A stretch of DNA of 64,000 nt from Arthrobacter koreensis (GCF_009193255.1 NZ_WACG01000005.1:1-64000); one strand, 5' to 3'; counted from the first letter of the stretch, positions 41,933 to 50,458 are shown. Notes: generated by a model from the sequence alone, not told the origin. Made by a program: numbers and translations.

Positions 41933-44535
41933 TCTGCGGAGCGGAAAGCATCCCGCAACTCAGTTCTTCCCGACACGTGCAGCTTCCGAAACAGTTTGTT
42001 CAGGTGCCAGTCAACGGTGCGCGGCGAGAGGCGCAGCTCCTCCGCAATGTGGTTCCTGGACGCTGTCCCGGCTGCTAGCCGCACCAACCGCGCGTCGAAG
42101 TCGCTGAGTCCTGCCAGCAGGTTCTCCATGGTGTTTTCCCGCAGGAGCCTGCGGTACGCAGCATTCTCCACAGCGGCGGCGCGGCGGGCTATGCTGCCGC
42201 CGCCGGCCGCAGTCATGGTGCGGACCATGCCCGCGGCGTGGTGGGCCAGCAGATGGTGGCCCAGCTGTGCAGCCCCTTCGGCAGCTTCCAGCAGGACCCA
42301 GGGGTCGCTGCTGAGCAATCCCTTGGCGTAAGAGCCCAGGGCCTCGGCCCATCGTCCCGTCGCGGTGGATGCCAAGCGCCCCAGGTGCGCTGCTGCGGCC
42401 AGGTCTCCCCTCGTGGCAGCAGCTTCGTAGCAGCCCAGGGCGAAGGAAACGTTTCCAAGGGCTTCTGCGTCCTCCGCCATCTGCACCAGGCTGCGTGCTG
42501 CGGTTTCCCTCTCCCGGCCCTGCCGGGCAAGTATCCGGAAGAACTCCGTGACTCGTGCGGCATGCCAGAACGGACGGTTGCGGAACCGCGGCGCGAGCTT
42601 CTGGTAAATGCCGGCTCGGGCGGCGTTTCCGCTCAGCCCGTGGGCGTAGGACAACAGTGCTGCGGCAAGGGGAAGCAGGTCCTGGGGATCCCGGTACCGC
42701 AGCTGGCTCACTGCCGGTTCGAGTGCCTCGACGGCGGCGTCGGATTCTCCGGCTGCCGCACGGACCACGCCCCAGACCAGCTCGCCGGCGGTCCCGCGGT
42801 AGGCACCATCAGTGCCGTCGGTGTTGTCGCGGATAAAGCGGAGTGCGCGCTCCAGGTCGCCGGCAGCGTAGAAAGTGTAAACGAGGCGGTTGAGGATAAC
42901 ACCCTGGTCCGGTGCCGGCAGCGGAGCACGCAGCACTTCCCGGTGTTCTTCCACCAGGCGCAGTGCTGCCCTGGCGTCACCGGTCACCGCAAGGGCTTCA
43001 GCTGCGGCCGCTGCCGCCAGGGCGCGTGTCCTGACCGCTATGTCCCGGCGGCGGGCCAGTGCTGCCAGGGGCTGAACGGCTCCAGCGCAGTTTCCTTCAG
43101 CGAGCTGGAGTTCGGCCCTGGCGTAGTCGATTTCAGCAGAGATGTGGGGGGTGTCGGCAACGCCGGAAGGAAGGTCCAGGCTGTCCAGGACCCGGGCCGG
43201 GTCATCCGACTTCGAAATGCTGCGCAGCAGCGCAGCCTTCTGGATCATGACGGCAACCCAGGTGTCCCGGTTGTCCGGATCCAGTCCGGCTTCGGCGGCC
43301 GTCAGGACGCTAAGGGCTTTCTGGTTCTCCCCCAGTGCCATAAGTGCCCGGATCTCCTCGAGGACCAGACCGTCCTCACGGCTCCCGGGCACGGCCGAAC
43401 CAACAATCTCCAGTGCCAGGGACTGCTTGCCGGAATCATTGGCATACGCAGCGGCCCTGCGGAGAAGCCCGGGGCCAGGATCCGTTTGGCAGTCCAGCGA
43501 CCATGTGACGAATCCGGCCAGCGCGGCGGGGGCCAGGCTTCCCGGGTCCTGAAGAACCTCCGTCAGTTCCTTCCACAGCTCATGGCTGCGGCCCAGCCGC
43601 ATGTTGGCAGCCACCACCGAGGCAAAGAGCGAGTTCGACAGCATCACGGCCGGCTGTGTACCGCGTTCCAGCATCACCGTGCCGTTTTCTTCCAACGCAT
43701 CCACTGTTTCCGCAGGCACCAGCTGCAGAGCCGTGGCCAGCGGCAGCGGACTAACCCGGGAGAGGACTTCGACCAGTTTGCGATGCTCTGCGGGTAACCT
43801 GGCCAGCTGCGTATCAAAAAGCTCCGCAACGGCCCCGGTGTGCACATAGGCCCCGGCGCGGACCCAGGTATGGTCGGAGAGGACCAGCCGGCCCTGCCGC
43901 ACCTGCTCAGCTGTCATCAACAGGGTAAAGTGCGGATTGCCGCGGGTCTCCGCCCACATGCTCCGCGCCGCAGGTTCAGAGACCGCCCCGCTGAGGAACC
44001 CCTCCATCAGTGTCCGGGTTTCGGCTTGGCCGAGGGGCTCGACGTCGACCCTCACCAGGTGCCCCTCCGCCCAGAGCGACAAGACTTCCGGTTCAGCCTG
44101 CACCAGGTCCGTGGCCGTGGCAGCAACCGTGGCTTCCCCACCCCGCACCAGCTGGGCGATGACCTGCACCGAAAGCTCGTCGAGTTCATCGACGTCGTCA
44201 ATCACCAGCAGCAGCGGCAGGCCGGCGGCCCGTGCGCGCAGGAGCCGGCGTACTTCGTGGAGCGCGGTCACAGGATTCAGTCCTCCGGCCAGAGGCAGCT
44301 CGCTCAACAGCGGCGCCAAAGCGCCGTAGGGGGTGCGCCGCGAAACCCTTGTGCCGTACAAGGCTTCGATCCGGTGTCCCCGGGCGCGGTCGGCCAGGGC
44401 CTGCACCAGGGCGCTCTTGCCAATTCCCTGTGGCCCGGCGATGAGGGCCCCCCGCCCTTCCGCCAAGGCAGATTCCATGCGTCCAAGGAGAGCGTCCCGG
44501 CCCACAAGTCCCGCCAATGGCCTGGGCAGCCTCAT
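41929..44535 (-). CDS. LAL-type AAA/LuxR transcriptional regulator (array member 1)
   Basis: An 868-aa regulator, the first gene of the array in the direction of transcription. Walker A LIAGPQGIGKSALVQAL is near residue 31-47 and Walker B LLLVIDDVDELDE near 108-120. TPYGALAPLLSEL is near 68. The C-terminal HTH has LSDFDARLVRLAAGTASRNH and SPRTVDWHLNKLFRKLHVSG (VDWH subgroup). No ribosome binding site is visible before ATG 44535, so it may be leaderless or start elsewhere. It is coupled to member 2 by a GTGA overlap, which pairs one VDWH-type with one VEGH-type protein. Confidence 0.87.
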   Translation of the reverse strand: MRLPRPLAGLVGRDALLGRMESALAEGRGALIAGPQGIGKSALVQALADRARGHRIEALYGTRVSRRTPYGALAPLLSELPLAGGLNPVTALHEVRRLLRARAAGLPLLLVIDDVDELDELSVQVIAQLVRGGEATVAATATDLVQAEPEVLSLWAEGHLVRVDVEPLGQAETRTLMEGFLSGAVSEPAARSMWAETRGNPHFTLLMTAEQVRQGRLVLSDHTWVRAGAYVHTGAVAELFDTQLARLPAEHRKLVEVLSRVSPLPLATALQLVPAETVDALEENGTVMLERGTQPAVMLSNSLFASVVAANMRLGRSHELWKELTEVLQDPGSLAPAALAGFVTWSLDCQTDPGPGLLRRAAAYANDSGKQSLALEIVGSAVPGSREDGLVLEEIRALMALGENQKALSVLTAAEAGLDPDNRDTWVAVMIQKAALLRSISKSDDPARVLDSLDLPSGVADTPHISAEIDYARAELQLAEGNCAGAVQPLAALARRRDIAVRTRALAAAAAAEALAVTGDARAALRLVEEHREVLRAPLPAPDQGVILNRLVYTFYAAGDLERALRFIRDNTDGTDGAYRGTAGELVWGVVRAAAGESDAAVEALEPAVSQLRYRDPQDLLPLAAALLSYAHGLSGNAARAGIYQKLAPRFRNRPFWHAARVTEFFRILARQGRERETAARSLVQMAEDAEALGNVSFALGCYEAAATRGDLAAAAHLGRLASTATGRWAEALGSYAKGLLSSDPWVLLEAAEGAAQLGHHLLAHHAAGMVRTMTAAGGGSIARRAAAVENAAYRRLLRENTMENLLAGLSDFDARLVRLAAGTASRNHIAEELRLSPRTVDWHLNKLFRKLHVSGRTELRDAFRSAE

Positions 44536-45048
44536 GTTGTGTCAGCAGGCCGCAGGCGCGGACCGCTGACAGGACCGTATGAATCAGGCCCTCCCATAAT
44601 TCTCCCCCAGATCCCCGATTCACTGTCTGACTCGGTTCGTTTGCACCGTTGCGACAGATCAAACCACTGCGGAAAGAGTACGCTCCAACGGCGTCCATAG
44701 GAAGCTATTTAAGGGCGCGGTTGTTTTGCCGGAGCTGTGGAACGGCTTCCCGGAGCGTCTTGGATTGGGGGCGGACCTGTGCCGCGAAGCGAACTGCCGA
44801 AGCCTGTAGGGAATTGGAGGATTGATAAGGGACCGGCGCCGGGATGGGGGTGGCCCAGTCTCGGAGGCCTCCCGACGCCGGCCCCGCTTCAGGAGCCCGA
44901 AGGCTACCGCCAGTGTAGGCCCGCCTCCGGGGCCAAACAATGCTCGCCTGCCGTGCTGTGGACACGGGTTCCATACCTAAATATTCCGCAGGCGCTACTC
45001 GGTGCCGGTGACCTGCGGTTATGTCCGCAGCATCGAGGCAGCGGCCGC
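44536..45048. other. 513-base noncoding spacer before the LuxR array
   Basis: No supported gene. It holds the pth transcript end, a strong hairpin (44829-44885), CTACTCGG at 44995-45002 related to the motifs elsewhere around the array, and presumably the promoter of LuxR member 1. AT-richer patches occur at 44585-44605 and 44975-44985. Confidence 0.55.
44829..44885. repeat. Strong hairpin, copy B of a duplicated noncoding element
   Basis: Arms GGGACCGGCGCCGGGA (44829-44844) and TCCCGACGCCGGCCCC (44870-44885) pair over 16 positions with two wobble or mismatch positions; GGCC/GGCC can pair inside the loop. Sequence on the 3' side (CGACGCCG, CCGCTTCAGGAGCCCG) resembles copy A at 30284-30343. 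It lies 164 bases beyond the pth stop, so termination of the housekeeping operon is one possible role. Confidence 0.55.
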
Positions 45049-45633
45049 TCAGGCTCCGCTGTGGAACTTCTGCTGAGCGGCCAGGAGCCCCTCAGTGACC
45101 AGTAACTCGACGGCGTCTGCGCCGTCGGATACAAGGAATGGCAGCTCCTTGGACTCCGCGGTCCCGAAGTTTTTCAGGACCCAGTCCGCCGTGTCCATCC
45201 GGCCCGGCGGCCGGCCCACGCCCACGCGGACCCGGAGGTAGTCCTTGGTGCCCAGGGCCTTGCTGATGTCCCGGAGCCCGTTGTGTCCGCCTTCTCCCCC
45301 GCCGCGTTTGAGCTTCACGGTGTTGAACGGGATGTCGATCTCGTCGTGCACGGCCACGATGTTTTCCGGTTCGATCCCGTAGAAGCGTGCCAGCGCCGAA
45401 ACCGGCCCGCCGGAGAGGTTCATGTAGGTGAGCGGCTTGGCCAGGATGACGCGCGGCCCGCCGATGCCAATCCGGCCTTCGGCGACCTGTGCCCGGGACT
45501 TGTGCGACTTGAAGCTGCCGCCTGTGCGCGATGCGAGTTCATCGAGGACCATCTGGCCAACATTGTGCCGGTTACGGCTGTAGCCGGGCCCGGGATTCCC
45601 GAGCCCGGCTACTAGCCAGGTGTTGCTGGTCAA
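45049..45633 (-). CDS. pth: Peptidyl-tRNA hydrolase
   Basis: A 194-aa enzyme that releases tRNA from prematurely terminated peptidyl-tRNA. The conserved N-terminus [20 protein letters not shown] contains the catalytic-His region (NRHNVG) and the usual Asn. [17 protein letters not shown] and [20 protein letters not shown] plus GGHNGLRDI complete the active-site signatures. The start is TTG at 45633, six bases after the rplY stop; no ATG or GTG fits the family N-terminus. Its position after rplY (general stress protein Ctc/L25) is a conserved actinobacterial arrangement. Confidence 0.95.
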   Translation of the reverse strand: MTSNTWLVAGLGNPGPGYSRNRHNVGQMVLDELASRTGGSFKSHKSRAQVAEGRIGIGGPRVILAKPLTYMNLSGGPVSALARFYGIEPENIVAVHDEIDIPFNTVKLKRGGGEGGHNGLRDISKALGTKDYLRVRVGVGRPPGRMDTADWVLKNFGTAESKELPFLVSDGADAVELLVTEGLLAAQQKFHSGA

Positions 45634-45639
45634 GAAGGA

Positions 45640-46230
45640 CTACGCCTCTTCGGCAGCCGGAGCAGCCTCAGCGGCATCGTCTTCGACCGGTGCGGTCGAT
45701 TCAGAGATGTTGATGACCATGGTCTCGGGATCGAGCAGCAGCTCAACGCCGGCCGGCAGTTCGAGGTCACCGGCGTGGATGTGCTCGCCGGCCTTGCGGC
45801 CTTCGATGCTCACGGTGATGGTTTCCGGCAGGTTGGTGGCGTCAGCGGAGACCAGCACGGTGTTGGCTTCCTGGTTGAACACGTTGGCGCCCGGCGCGAG
45901 TTCGCCTTCAACGTGGACGTTGACCTCAACCTCAACCTTTTCGCCCTTGCGGACGGTCAGGAGGTCGATGTGCTCGATGATCTGCTTGATCGGGTCACGC
46001 TGGATGTCCTTGGCCAGGGCCAGGTGCGCTTCGCCGTCGACGTCGATCTCCAGCAGGGCGTTGGGGGTACGGACAGCCAGGGTAGTGGCCTTGGCGGGCA
46101 GCAGGATGTGCAGAACATCGGCGCCGTGGCCGTAGATGACAGCGGGGATCTTGCCGGCGACGCGGGCCTTGCGGGCTGCGCCCTTGCCGAATTCGGTGCG
46201 GGTGGTTGCTGCGAGCTTCTGCTCAGACAT
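45640..46230 (-). CDS. rplY: 50S ribosomal protein L25/general stress protein Ctc
   Basis: A 196-aa ribosomal protein that binds 5S rRNA. The N-terminal L25 domain (about 1-95) starts KLAATTRTEFGKGAARKARV and has KIPAVIYGHG. The C-terminal TL5/Ctc domain (about 100-185) and an acidic Ala/Glu-rich tail (AAEAAPAAEEA) make it the long form typical of Gram-positives. AGGAG lies six bases before ATG 46230. A 345-base leader with two hairpins precedes it. It is followed by pth after six bases. Confidence 0.95.
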   Translation of the reverse strand: MSEQKLAATTRTEFGKGAARKARVAGKIPAVIYGHGADVLHILLPAKATTLAVRTPNALLEIDVDGEAHLALAKDIQRDPIKQIIEHIDLLTVRKGEKVEVEVNVHVEGELAPGANVFNQEANTVLVSADATNLPETITVSIEGRKAGEHIHAGDLELPAGVELLLDPETMVINISESTAPVEDDAAEAAPAAEEA

Positions 46231-46376
46231 TGCTAACTCCTGTGATGGTTCTTCCGGGATTTCAGTTGCCTATTCGGCGCCGGTATCGGAACGAACCAGC
46301 TGCATCATCCGCTTCGGTCAGCAGAAACTGATCAGGAGCGGGTGCAGTTGAGAAGTTGCCAGCCACCGTCGATAAC

Positions 46377-46406
46377 GGAGGTCCTCCGGAAAATTCCGGG
46401 GCCTCC
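46377..46406 (-). other. Hairpin in the rplY leader
   Basis: GGAGG...CCGGAA and TTCCGG...CCTCC pair around an AA turn, about 150 bases before the rplY start. It could be an attenuator, a processing site or chance. No U tract follows on the minus strand. Confidence 0.35.
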
Positions 46407-46480
46407 CTCGCCTAGGCATCGGAAACAATGCTACCAGCAACACGGCGTCGGGCTTTCCACTCTCCTCCCCGCCCCTCAAC

Positions 46481-46542
46481 CACCGAGAGGCCAGTTACGG
46501 CTGGTTTGAGCATTCAAACCGGCCGTAACTGGCCTCTCGGTG
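46481..46542. terminator. 29-bp near-perfect hairpin between prs and rplY
   Basis: Arms at 46481-46509 and 46514-46542 pair over 29 positions with one wobble-capable difference and a GCAT loop. The outer end reads CACCGAGAGGCCAGTTACGG. It begins 33 bases beyond the prs stop. It is far longer than a typical terminator and has no T tract. It may stop glmU-prs transcription, or be a dispersed palindromic element. Confidence 0.6.
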
Positions 46543-46575
46543 ACAGGTAGGAGTGATGAAAGCGGGGGTTGAGGA

Positions 46576-47559
46576 CTAAGCCTTGCCGTCGAAGAGGCTC
46601 GTCACGGAACCGTCTTCGAAGACCTCGCGGATGGCGCGGGCGATCAGCGGAGCGATAGAGAGCACAGTGAGCTGCTCGAAGCGCTTGTTGACCGGGATCG
46701 GCAGCGTGTTCGTCACTACGACTTCGCGGGCACCGGACTCGGCCAGGGTGCGGGCAGCCGGGTCGGAGAACACGGCGTGCGTCGCGGCGATGATGACGTC
46801 CTTTGCCCCGGCTTCCTTGAGGACGCGCACGGCGCCGGCAATGGTTCCGCCGGTGTCGATCATGTCATCGATCAGCACGCAGGTGCGGCCTTCGATCTGG
46901 CCTACAACCTGCTTGGAAACAGCCTGGTTGGGCACTGTCAGGTCGCGGCTCTTGTGCACGAAGGCCAGCGGAGCGCCACCCAGGCGCTCGGCCCACTGTT
47001 CGGCAACGCGGACGCGGCCGGTGTCCGGGGAAACGACGGTGACGTTCGAAACGTCCACCCGGGTCCGGATGTAGTCGGCAAGCAGCGGGATCGCCATCAG
47101 GTGGTCAACGGGGCCGTCGAAGAAGCCCTGGATCTGCGAGGTGTGCAGGTCCACGCTCATGATGCGGTCCGCTCCGGCGGTCTTGTACAGGTCTGCCACC
47201 AGGCGGGCGGAGATCGGCTCGCGTCCGCGTCCCTTCTTGTCCTGTCGCGCGTACGGGTAGAACGGGGAGACCACGGTGATGCGCTGGGCCGAGGCACGCT
47301 TGAGCGCATCGATCATGATGAGCTGTTCCATCAGCCAGTTGTTCAGCGGTGCCGGGTGTGCCTGGATGACGAAGACGTCCTTGCCGCGGACGCTCTCTCC
47401 GGGACGCACGTAGATCTCGCCGTTGGCGAAGTCATAGGCAGCGAGCGGCAGCAGTTCGGTGTCGAGGCACTTGGCCACTTCCTCCGCCAGCTCAGGGTGT
47501 GCCCGTCCCGTGGCTAGGACAAGCCTTTTTTCACCTTGTGCGGTGATTACGCTGCTCAT
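46576..47559 (-). CDS. prs: Ribose-phosphate pyrophosphokinase
   Basis: A 327-aa cytoplasmic enzyme that makes PRPP from ribose-5-phosphate and ATP for nucleotide, His and Trp synthesis. The Mg/ATP region DRIMSVDLHTSQIQGFFDGP and the PRPP-binding loop TCVLIDDMIDTGGTIAGAVR are intact. The flexible-loop motif KKGRGREPISARLVADL is present. The length is standard. ATG 47559 overlaps the glmU stop by ATGA, so the two are coupled, an arrangement conserved in many Gram-positives. A 29-bp hairpin follows. Confidence 0.96.
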   Translation of the reverse strand: MSSVITAQGEKRLVLATGRAHPELAEEVAKCLDTELLPLAAYDFANGEIYVRPGESVRGKDVFVIQAHPAPLNNWLMEQLIMIDALKRASAQRITVVSPFYPYARQDKKGRGREPISARLVADLYKTAGADRIMSVDLHTSQIQGFFDGPVDHLMAIPLLADYIRTRVDVSNVTVVSPDTGRVRVAEQWAERLGGAPLAFVHKSRDLTVPNQAVSKQVVGQIEGRTCVLIDDMIDTGGTIAGAVRVLKEAGAKDVIIAATHAVFSDPAARTLAESGAREVVVTNTLPIPVNKRFEQLTVLSIAPLIARAIREVFEDGSVTSLFDGKA

Positions 47560-49073
47560 GACTGTTCGCTTTCTCGCGTGGGGTTATCAGTACCGGAGAG
47601 GGAAGTCTGTGTCTGGGCGCGCCCGGCGGCCTCCGCTGCAGCGGAACCGGGGCGGTTGGCCGCCACCCAGTTTTCGAGGTTGCGCTGGGGCGCCACGTTG
47701 ATGGCCAGCGAGCCCGCCGGAACGTCCTTGCGGATCACCGTTCCAGCTCCACTGTACGCCCCGTCCCCTACCGTGACGGGCGCCACGTACATGTTGTCGC
47801 TGCCCATGCGAACGTGCGATCCAACCGTGGTGTGGTGCTTCTTTTCGCCGTCGTAATTGACGAAAACGGAGGCGGCGCCGATGTTCGAGTGCTCGCCGAT
47901 GGTGGCATCCCCCACATAGGAAAGATGCGGAACCTTGGAGCCGGTGCCGATCTGCGCGTTCTTCGTTTCCACGAACGTGCCGATCTTCCCGCGCTCACCG
48001 AGGTGGGTGCCCGGGCGCAGGTAGGCAAAGGGTCCGACGTCGGCACCCGCGCCGATCACGGCGTCGGATCCGTGGGTGCGGATCACCTTGGCGCCCTCGC
48101 CGATGACCACGTTGGTGAGGGTCGTATCCGGGCCGACGACGGCGTCGCGCGCCACCGTGGTGGTGCCGTGGAGCTGGGTGCCCGGCAGGATGGTGACGTC
48201 TTCGTCGAGGGTGACGGTCGAGTCGATCCAGGTCGTCGCCGGGTCGACGATGGTGACGCCGGCGCGCATCCAGCTGACCAGGGTGCGGCGGTTGTGCTCG
48301 GCGTTCAGTGCTGCGAGCTGAACCCGGTCATTGGCGCCTTCGACCTGCCACTGGTCGGTTGTCTCCACTGCCGCCACGCGCCCGCCGGCTGCCCGGGCGA
48401 TGGCCAGGACATCGGTCAGGTACATCTCGCCCTGTGCGTTGTCCGTGCTGACCCGGGACAGGGCAGAACGGAGCACGGCGGCGTCGAAGGCATAGATGCC
48501 GGAGTTGATTTCGTTCACGGCCAGCTGCTCGGCAGTGGCATCCTTCTGCTCCACGATGCCGGTGACCGTTCCGTCCCCGGCGCGCAGCACCCGGCCGTAG
48601 CCGGTGGGGTCCACAACCCGGGCGGTGAGCACGGTGACAGCGTTGGAGTCCACGTTGTGGACGGCCACCAGCTCGCGCAGGGTGCCCGCTTCCAGCAGCG
48701 GAACGTCGCCATAGGTCACCACGACCGTCCCCTCGAGCGGGGTCAGGGCGTCAATGGCCTCGACGGCGGACTGGACGGCGCGGCCGGTACCGGGAACCTC
48801 GTCCTGGTCCACGATCATGGCGCCGGGCATCAACGAGGCAATGTGGTCCGCGACCGTTTCGCGTTCGTGGCGGACGACGACGGCGAGGGTGCGCGGGCGC
48901 AGGGCTTCCGCTGCGTTCAGGGCGTGTCCCACCATGGAGATGCCGCCCACGGGATGGAGGATCTTTGGCGTGCGGGACTTCATTCGGGTACCTGCTCCGG
49001 CTGCGAGGACGATGACCGCAGCTGGTGCGGTGCCTTCGTTTGGTCCGGTTCCCTGCGTATCCTGCATGCTCAC
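47556..49073 (-). CDS. glmU: Bifunctional GlmU uridylyl/acetyltransferase
   Basis: A 505-aa enzyme that acetylates glucosamine-1-phosphate and couples it to UTP, giving UDP-GlcNAc for peptidoglycan and surface polymers. The N-terminal pyrophosphorylase domain (about 1-245) has VIVLAAGAGTRMKSRTPKIL. The C-terminal left-handed beta-helix (about 265-475) has the hexapeptide repeats and NYDGEKKHHTTVGSHVRMGS with the acetyltransfer His. A Ser/Thr-rich tail extends beyond residue 480. The start is GTG 49073 with AGGAG nine bases upstream. It is coupled to prs. UDP-GlcNAc from here could also feed the nearby polysaccharide locus. Confidence 0.96.
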   Translation of the reverse strand: MSMQDTQGTGPNEGTAPAAVIVLAAGAGTRMKSRTPKILHPVGGISMVGHALNAAEALRPRTLAVVVRHERETVADHIASLMPGAMIVDQDEVPGTGRAVQSAVEAIDALTPLEGTVVVTYGDVPLLEAGTLRELVAVHNVDSNAVTVLTARVVDPTGYGRVLRAGDGTVTGIVEQKDATAEQLAVNEINSGIYAFDAAVLRSALSRVSTDNAQGEMYLTDVLAIARAAGGRVAAVETTDQWQVEGANDRVQLAALNAEHNRRTLVSWMRAGVTIVDPATTWIDSTVTLDEDVTILPGTQLHGTTTVARDAVVGPDTTLTNVVIGEGAKVIRTHGSDAVIGAGADVGPFAYLRPGTHLGERGKIGTFVETKNAQIGTGSKVPHLSYVGDATIGEHSNIGAASVFVNYDGEKKHHTTVGSHVRMGSDNMYVAPVTVGDGAYSGAGTVIRKDVPAGSLAINVAPQRNLENWVAANRPGSAAAEAAGRAQTQTSLSGTDNPTRESEQS

Positions 49074-49149
49074 GAAAAGGCGCTCCTACACGTTGTCCGG
49101 CCACGGCAGCGGGGCAGTTCCAAGCTTGCGGCGCGGCTGCATCCCAGCG

Positions 49150-49221
49150 TTCCGCCCATAGGATTCGAACCTATACTCCACGGCTCCAAAGGCCGGGGTG
49201 CTGCCGTTACACCAGGGCGGA
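49150..49221 (-). tRNA. tRNA-Gln (TTG)
   Basis: On the minus strand the acceptor arm TCCGCCC pairs with GGGCGGA. The D arm is GTGTAACGGCAGCAC. The anticodon loop CTTTGGA carries TTG at positions 34-36. The T arm ATAGG-TTCGAAT-CCTAT is perfect. The discriminator is A and CCA is not encoded. It lies just upstream of glmU, 77 bases from its GTG, as in related actinobacteria. Confidence 0.93.
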
Positions 49222-49337
49222 AAATGTGTGGCTGATGCCGCACACAAGAGTCCAGTTTGCCATGCCCGAACCCCGCTCCGCGACTCGGTGTCCGGGCGGC
49301 CCGCGGGCCGGCGCGTGCCAGTGCGTAGACTGGGACG

Positions 49338-50432
49338 GTGGCGAGAATAACAACTGCGCGGTCACGGCCGCGTATGACAGGAGTCCAGCGGCGGGCCCAG
49401 CTGATCGGAGTCGCCCGCTCCCTTTTCGCCCTGCGGGGACTTGAAGGCGCGACCATCGAGGACATCGCGGCCGGGGCCGGAGTGTCCAAGCCGGTGGTCT
49501 ACGAACACTTCGGTTCCAAGGAAGCGCTGTATACCGAGGTAGTGGATACGGAGTTCGACCGGCTGCTGGCAGCCATTACGCAGGCGCTGGGCGCCGACGC
49601 GGGCCCCCGGGTGCTGCTGGAACGGGCCGCCTATTCACTGCTCGACTACATTGAGAACCACACGGACGGTTTCCGGATCCTGGTCCGCGACGCTCCGCCG
49701 TCGCAGCCCGAAGGCACCTTCTCAACCCTGCTTTCCCGCATTGCCGCGGACGTTGAGCACATCCTCTCCAAGGAATTCGGCAGCCGCGGCCTGAGCGCGG
49801 AGGTAGGCGGCATGTACGCCCAGATGCTGGTGGGCATGGTTGCCATGACCGGCCAGTGGTGGCTCGATGCCCGCACCCCGGACAAGGCCACCGTGGCCGC
49901 CCACCTGGTCAACCTGTCCTGGAACGGTCTGACCGGACTGCAGAAGGAACCGGCCCTGGGGTACATTCCCGGCGGCGGAGCGCCGCTGGTGCTGACCCTC
50001 TCCGCAGTCCTGGTCCGTGACTCGGACGGACGCATCCTGCTGGTCCGCAAGCGCGGCACCCGGAAGTTCATGCAGCCCGGCGGCAAGCTGGAGGCCGGCG
50101 AGGACTTCCGCACCGCTGCCGCCCGCGAAGTGAACGAGGAACTCGGGCTGGCCGTGGCCCCCGGGGATCTCGCGGACATTGGCCGCTGGTACGGGCCTGC
50201 AGCAAATGAGGCCAACACCTACATCGACGCAGGACTGTTCTCCCTCAACCTCGAGGGACCCCGTGGAACCGGCAGGGCCGTCGTCCCGCAGGCCGCGGCG
50301 GAGATCGAGGAAACGCTCTGGCTCACCCCGGCCGAAGCGTTCGCCCGCAACGACATTTCGCCGCTGCTGCGCGACCATGTGCTGCCCGAGCTGCTGGCCA
50401 CCGAAAGCCCGGCGGCCGGCGTCGACGGCTAG
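49338..50432 (+). CDS. TetR regulator fused to a NUDIX hydrolase
   Basis: A 364-aa single open frame. Residues about 15-205 are a TetR-family regulator: the HTH has TIEDIAAGAGVSKPVVYEHF followed by GSKEALY, and the rest is the helical ligand domain. Residues about 213-345 are a NUDIX domain with a complete NUDIX box (GKLEAGE, seven residues, REVNEELGL), so hydrolase activity is expected. The join (GLQKEPALGYIPGGGAPLVL) is short and Gly/Pro-rich. TetR proteins usually end near 200 residues, so this looks like a true fusion of ligand-sensing and nucleotide-diphosphate hydrolysis. The GTG start at 49338 has only a weak site. It converges on the ABC-F gene across a terminator. Confidence 0.85.
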   Translation: MARITTARSRPRMTGVQRRAQLIGVARSLFALRGLEGATIEDIAAGAGVSKPVVYEHFGSKEALYTEVVDTEFDRLLAAITQALGADAGPRVLLERAAYSLLDYIENHTDGFRILVRDAPPSQPEGTFSTLLSRIAADVEHILSKEFGSRGLSAEVGGMYAQMLVGMVAMTGQWWLDARTPDKATVAAHLVNLSWNGLTGLQKEPALGYIPGGGAPLVLTLSAVLVRDSDGRILLVRKRGTRKFMQPGGKLEAGEDFRTAAAREVNEELGLAVAPGDLADIGRWYGPAANEANTYIDAGLFSLNLEGPRGTGRAVVPQAAAEIEETLWLTPAEAFARNDISPLLRDHVLPELLATESPAAGVDG

Positions 50433-50458
50433 TTCCCCAGCTCCCAGCCATCGAAATC

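Noticed and set aside
42238-43797. A 519-codon plus-strand frame inside LuxR member 1
   Set aside because: The minus-strand regulator is intact across it, and the antisense product has Cys/Gln-rich composition typical of shadows.
30614-44535. Reading the LuxR array as regulators of a secondary-metabolite cluster
   Set aside because: LAL regulators are common in such clusters, but no polyketide, peptide or terpene biosynthesis gene is in the window; the only adjacent accessory locus makes a polysaccharide.
47814-49235. A 473-codon plus-strand frame opposite glmU
   Set aside because: GlmU and tRNA-Gln on the minus strand explain the region; the antisense product is an Asp/Gly/Val-rich shadow.
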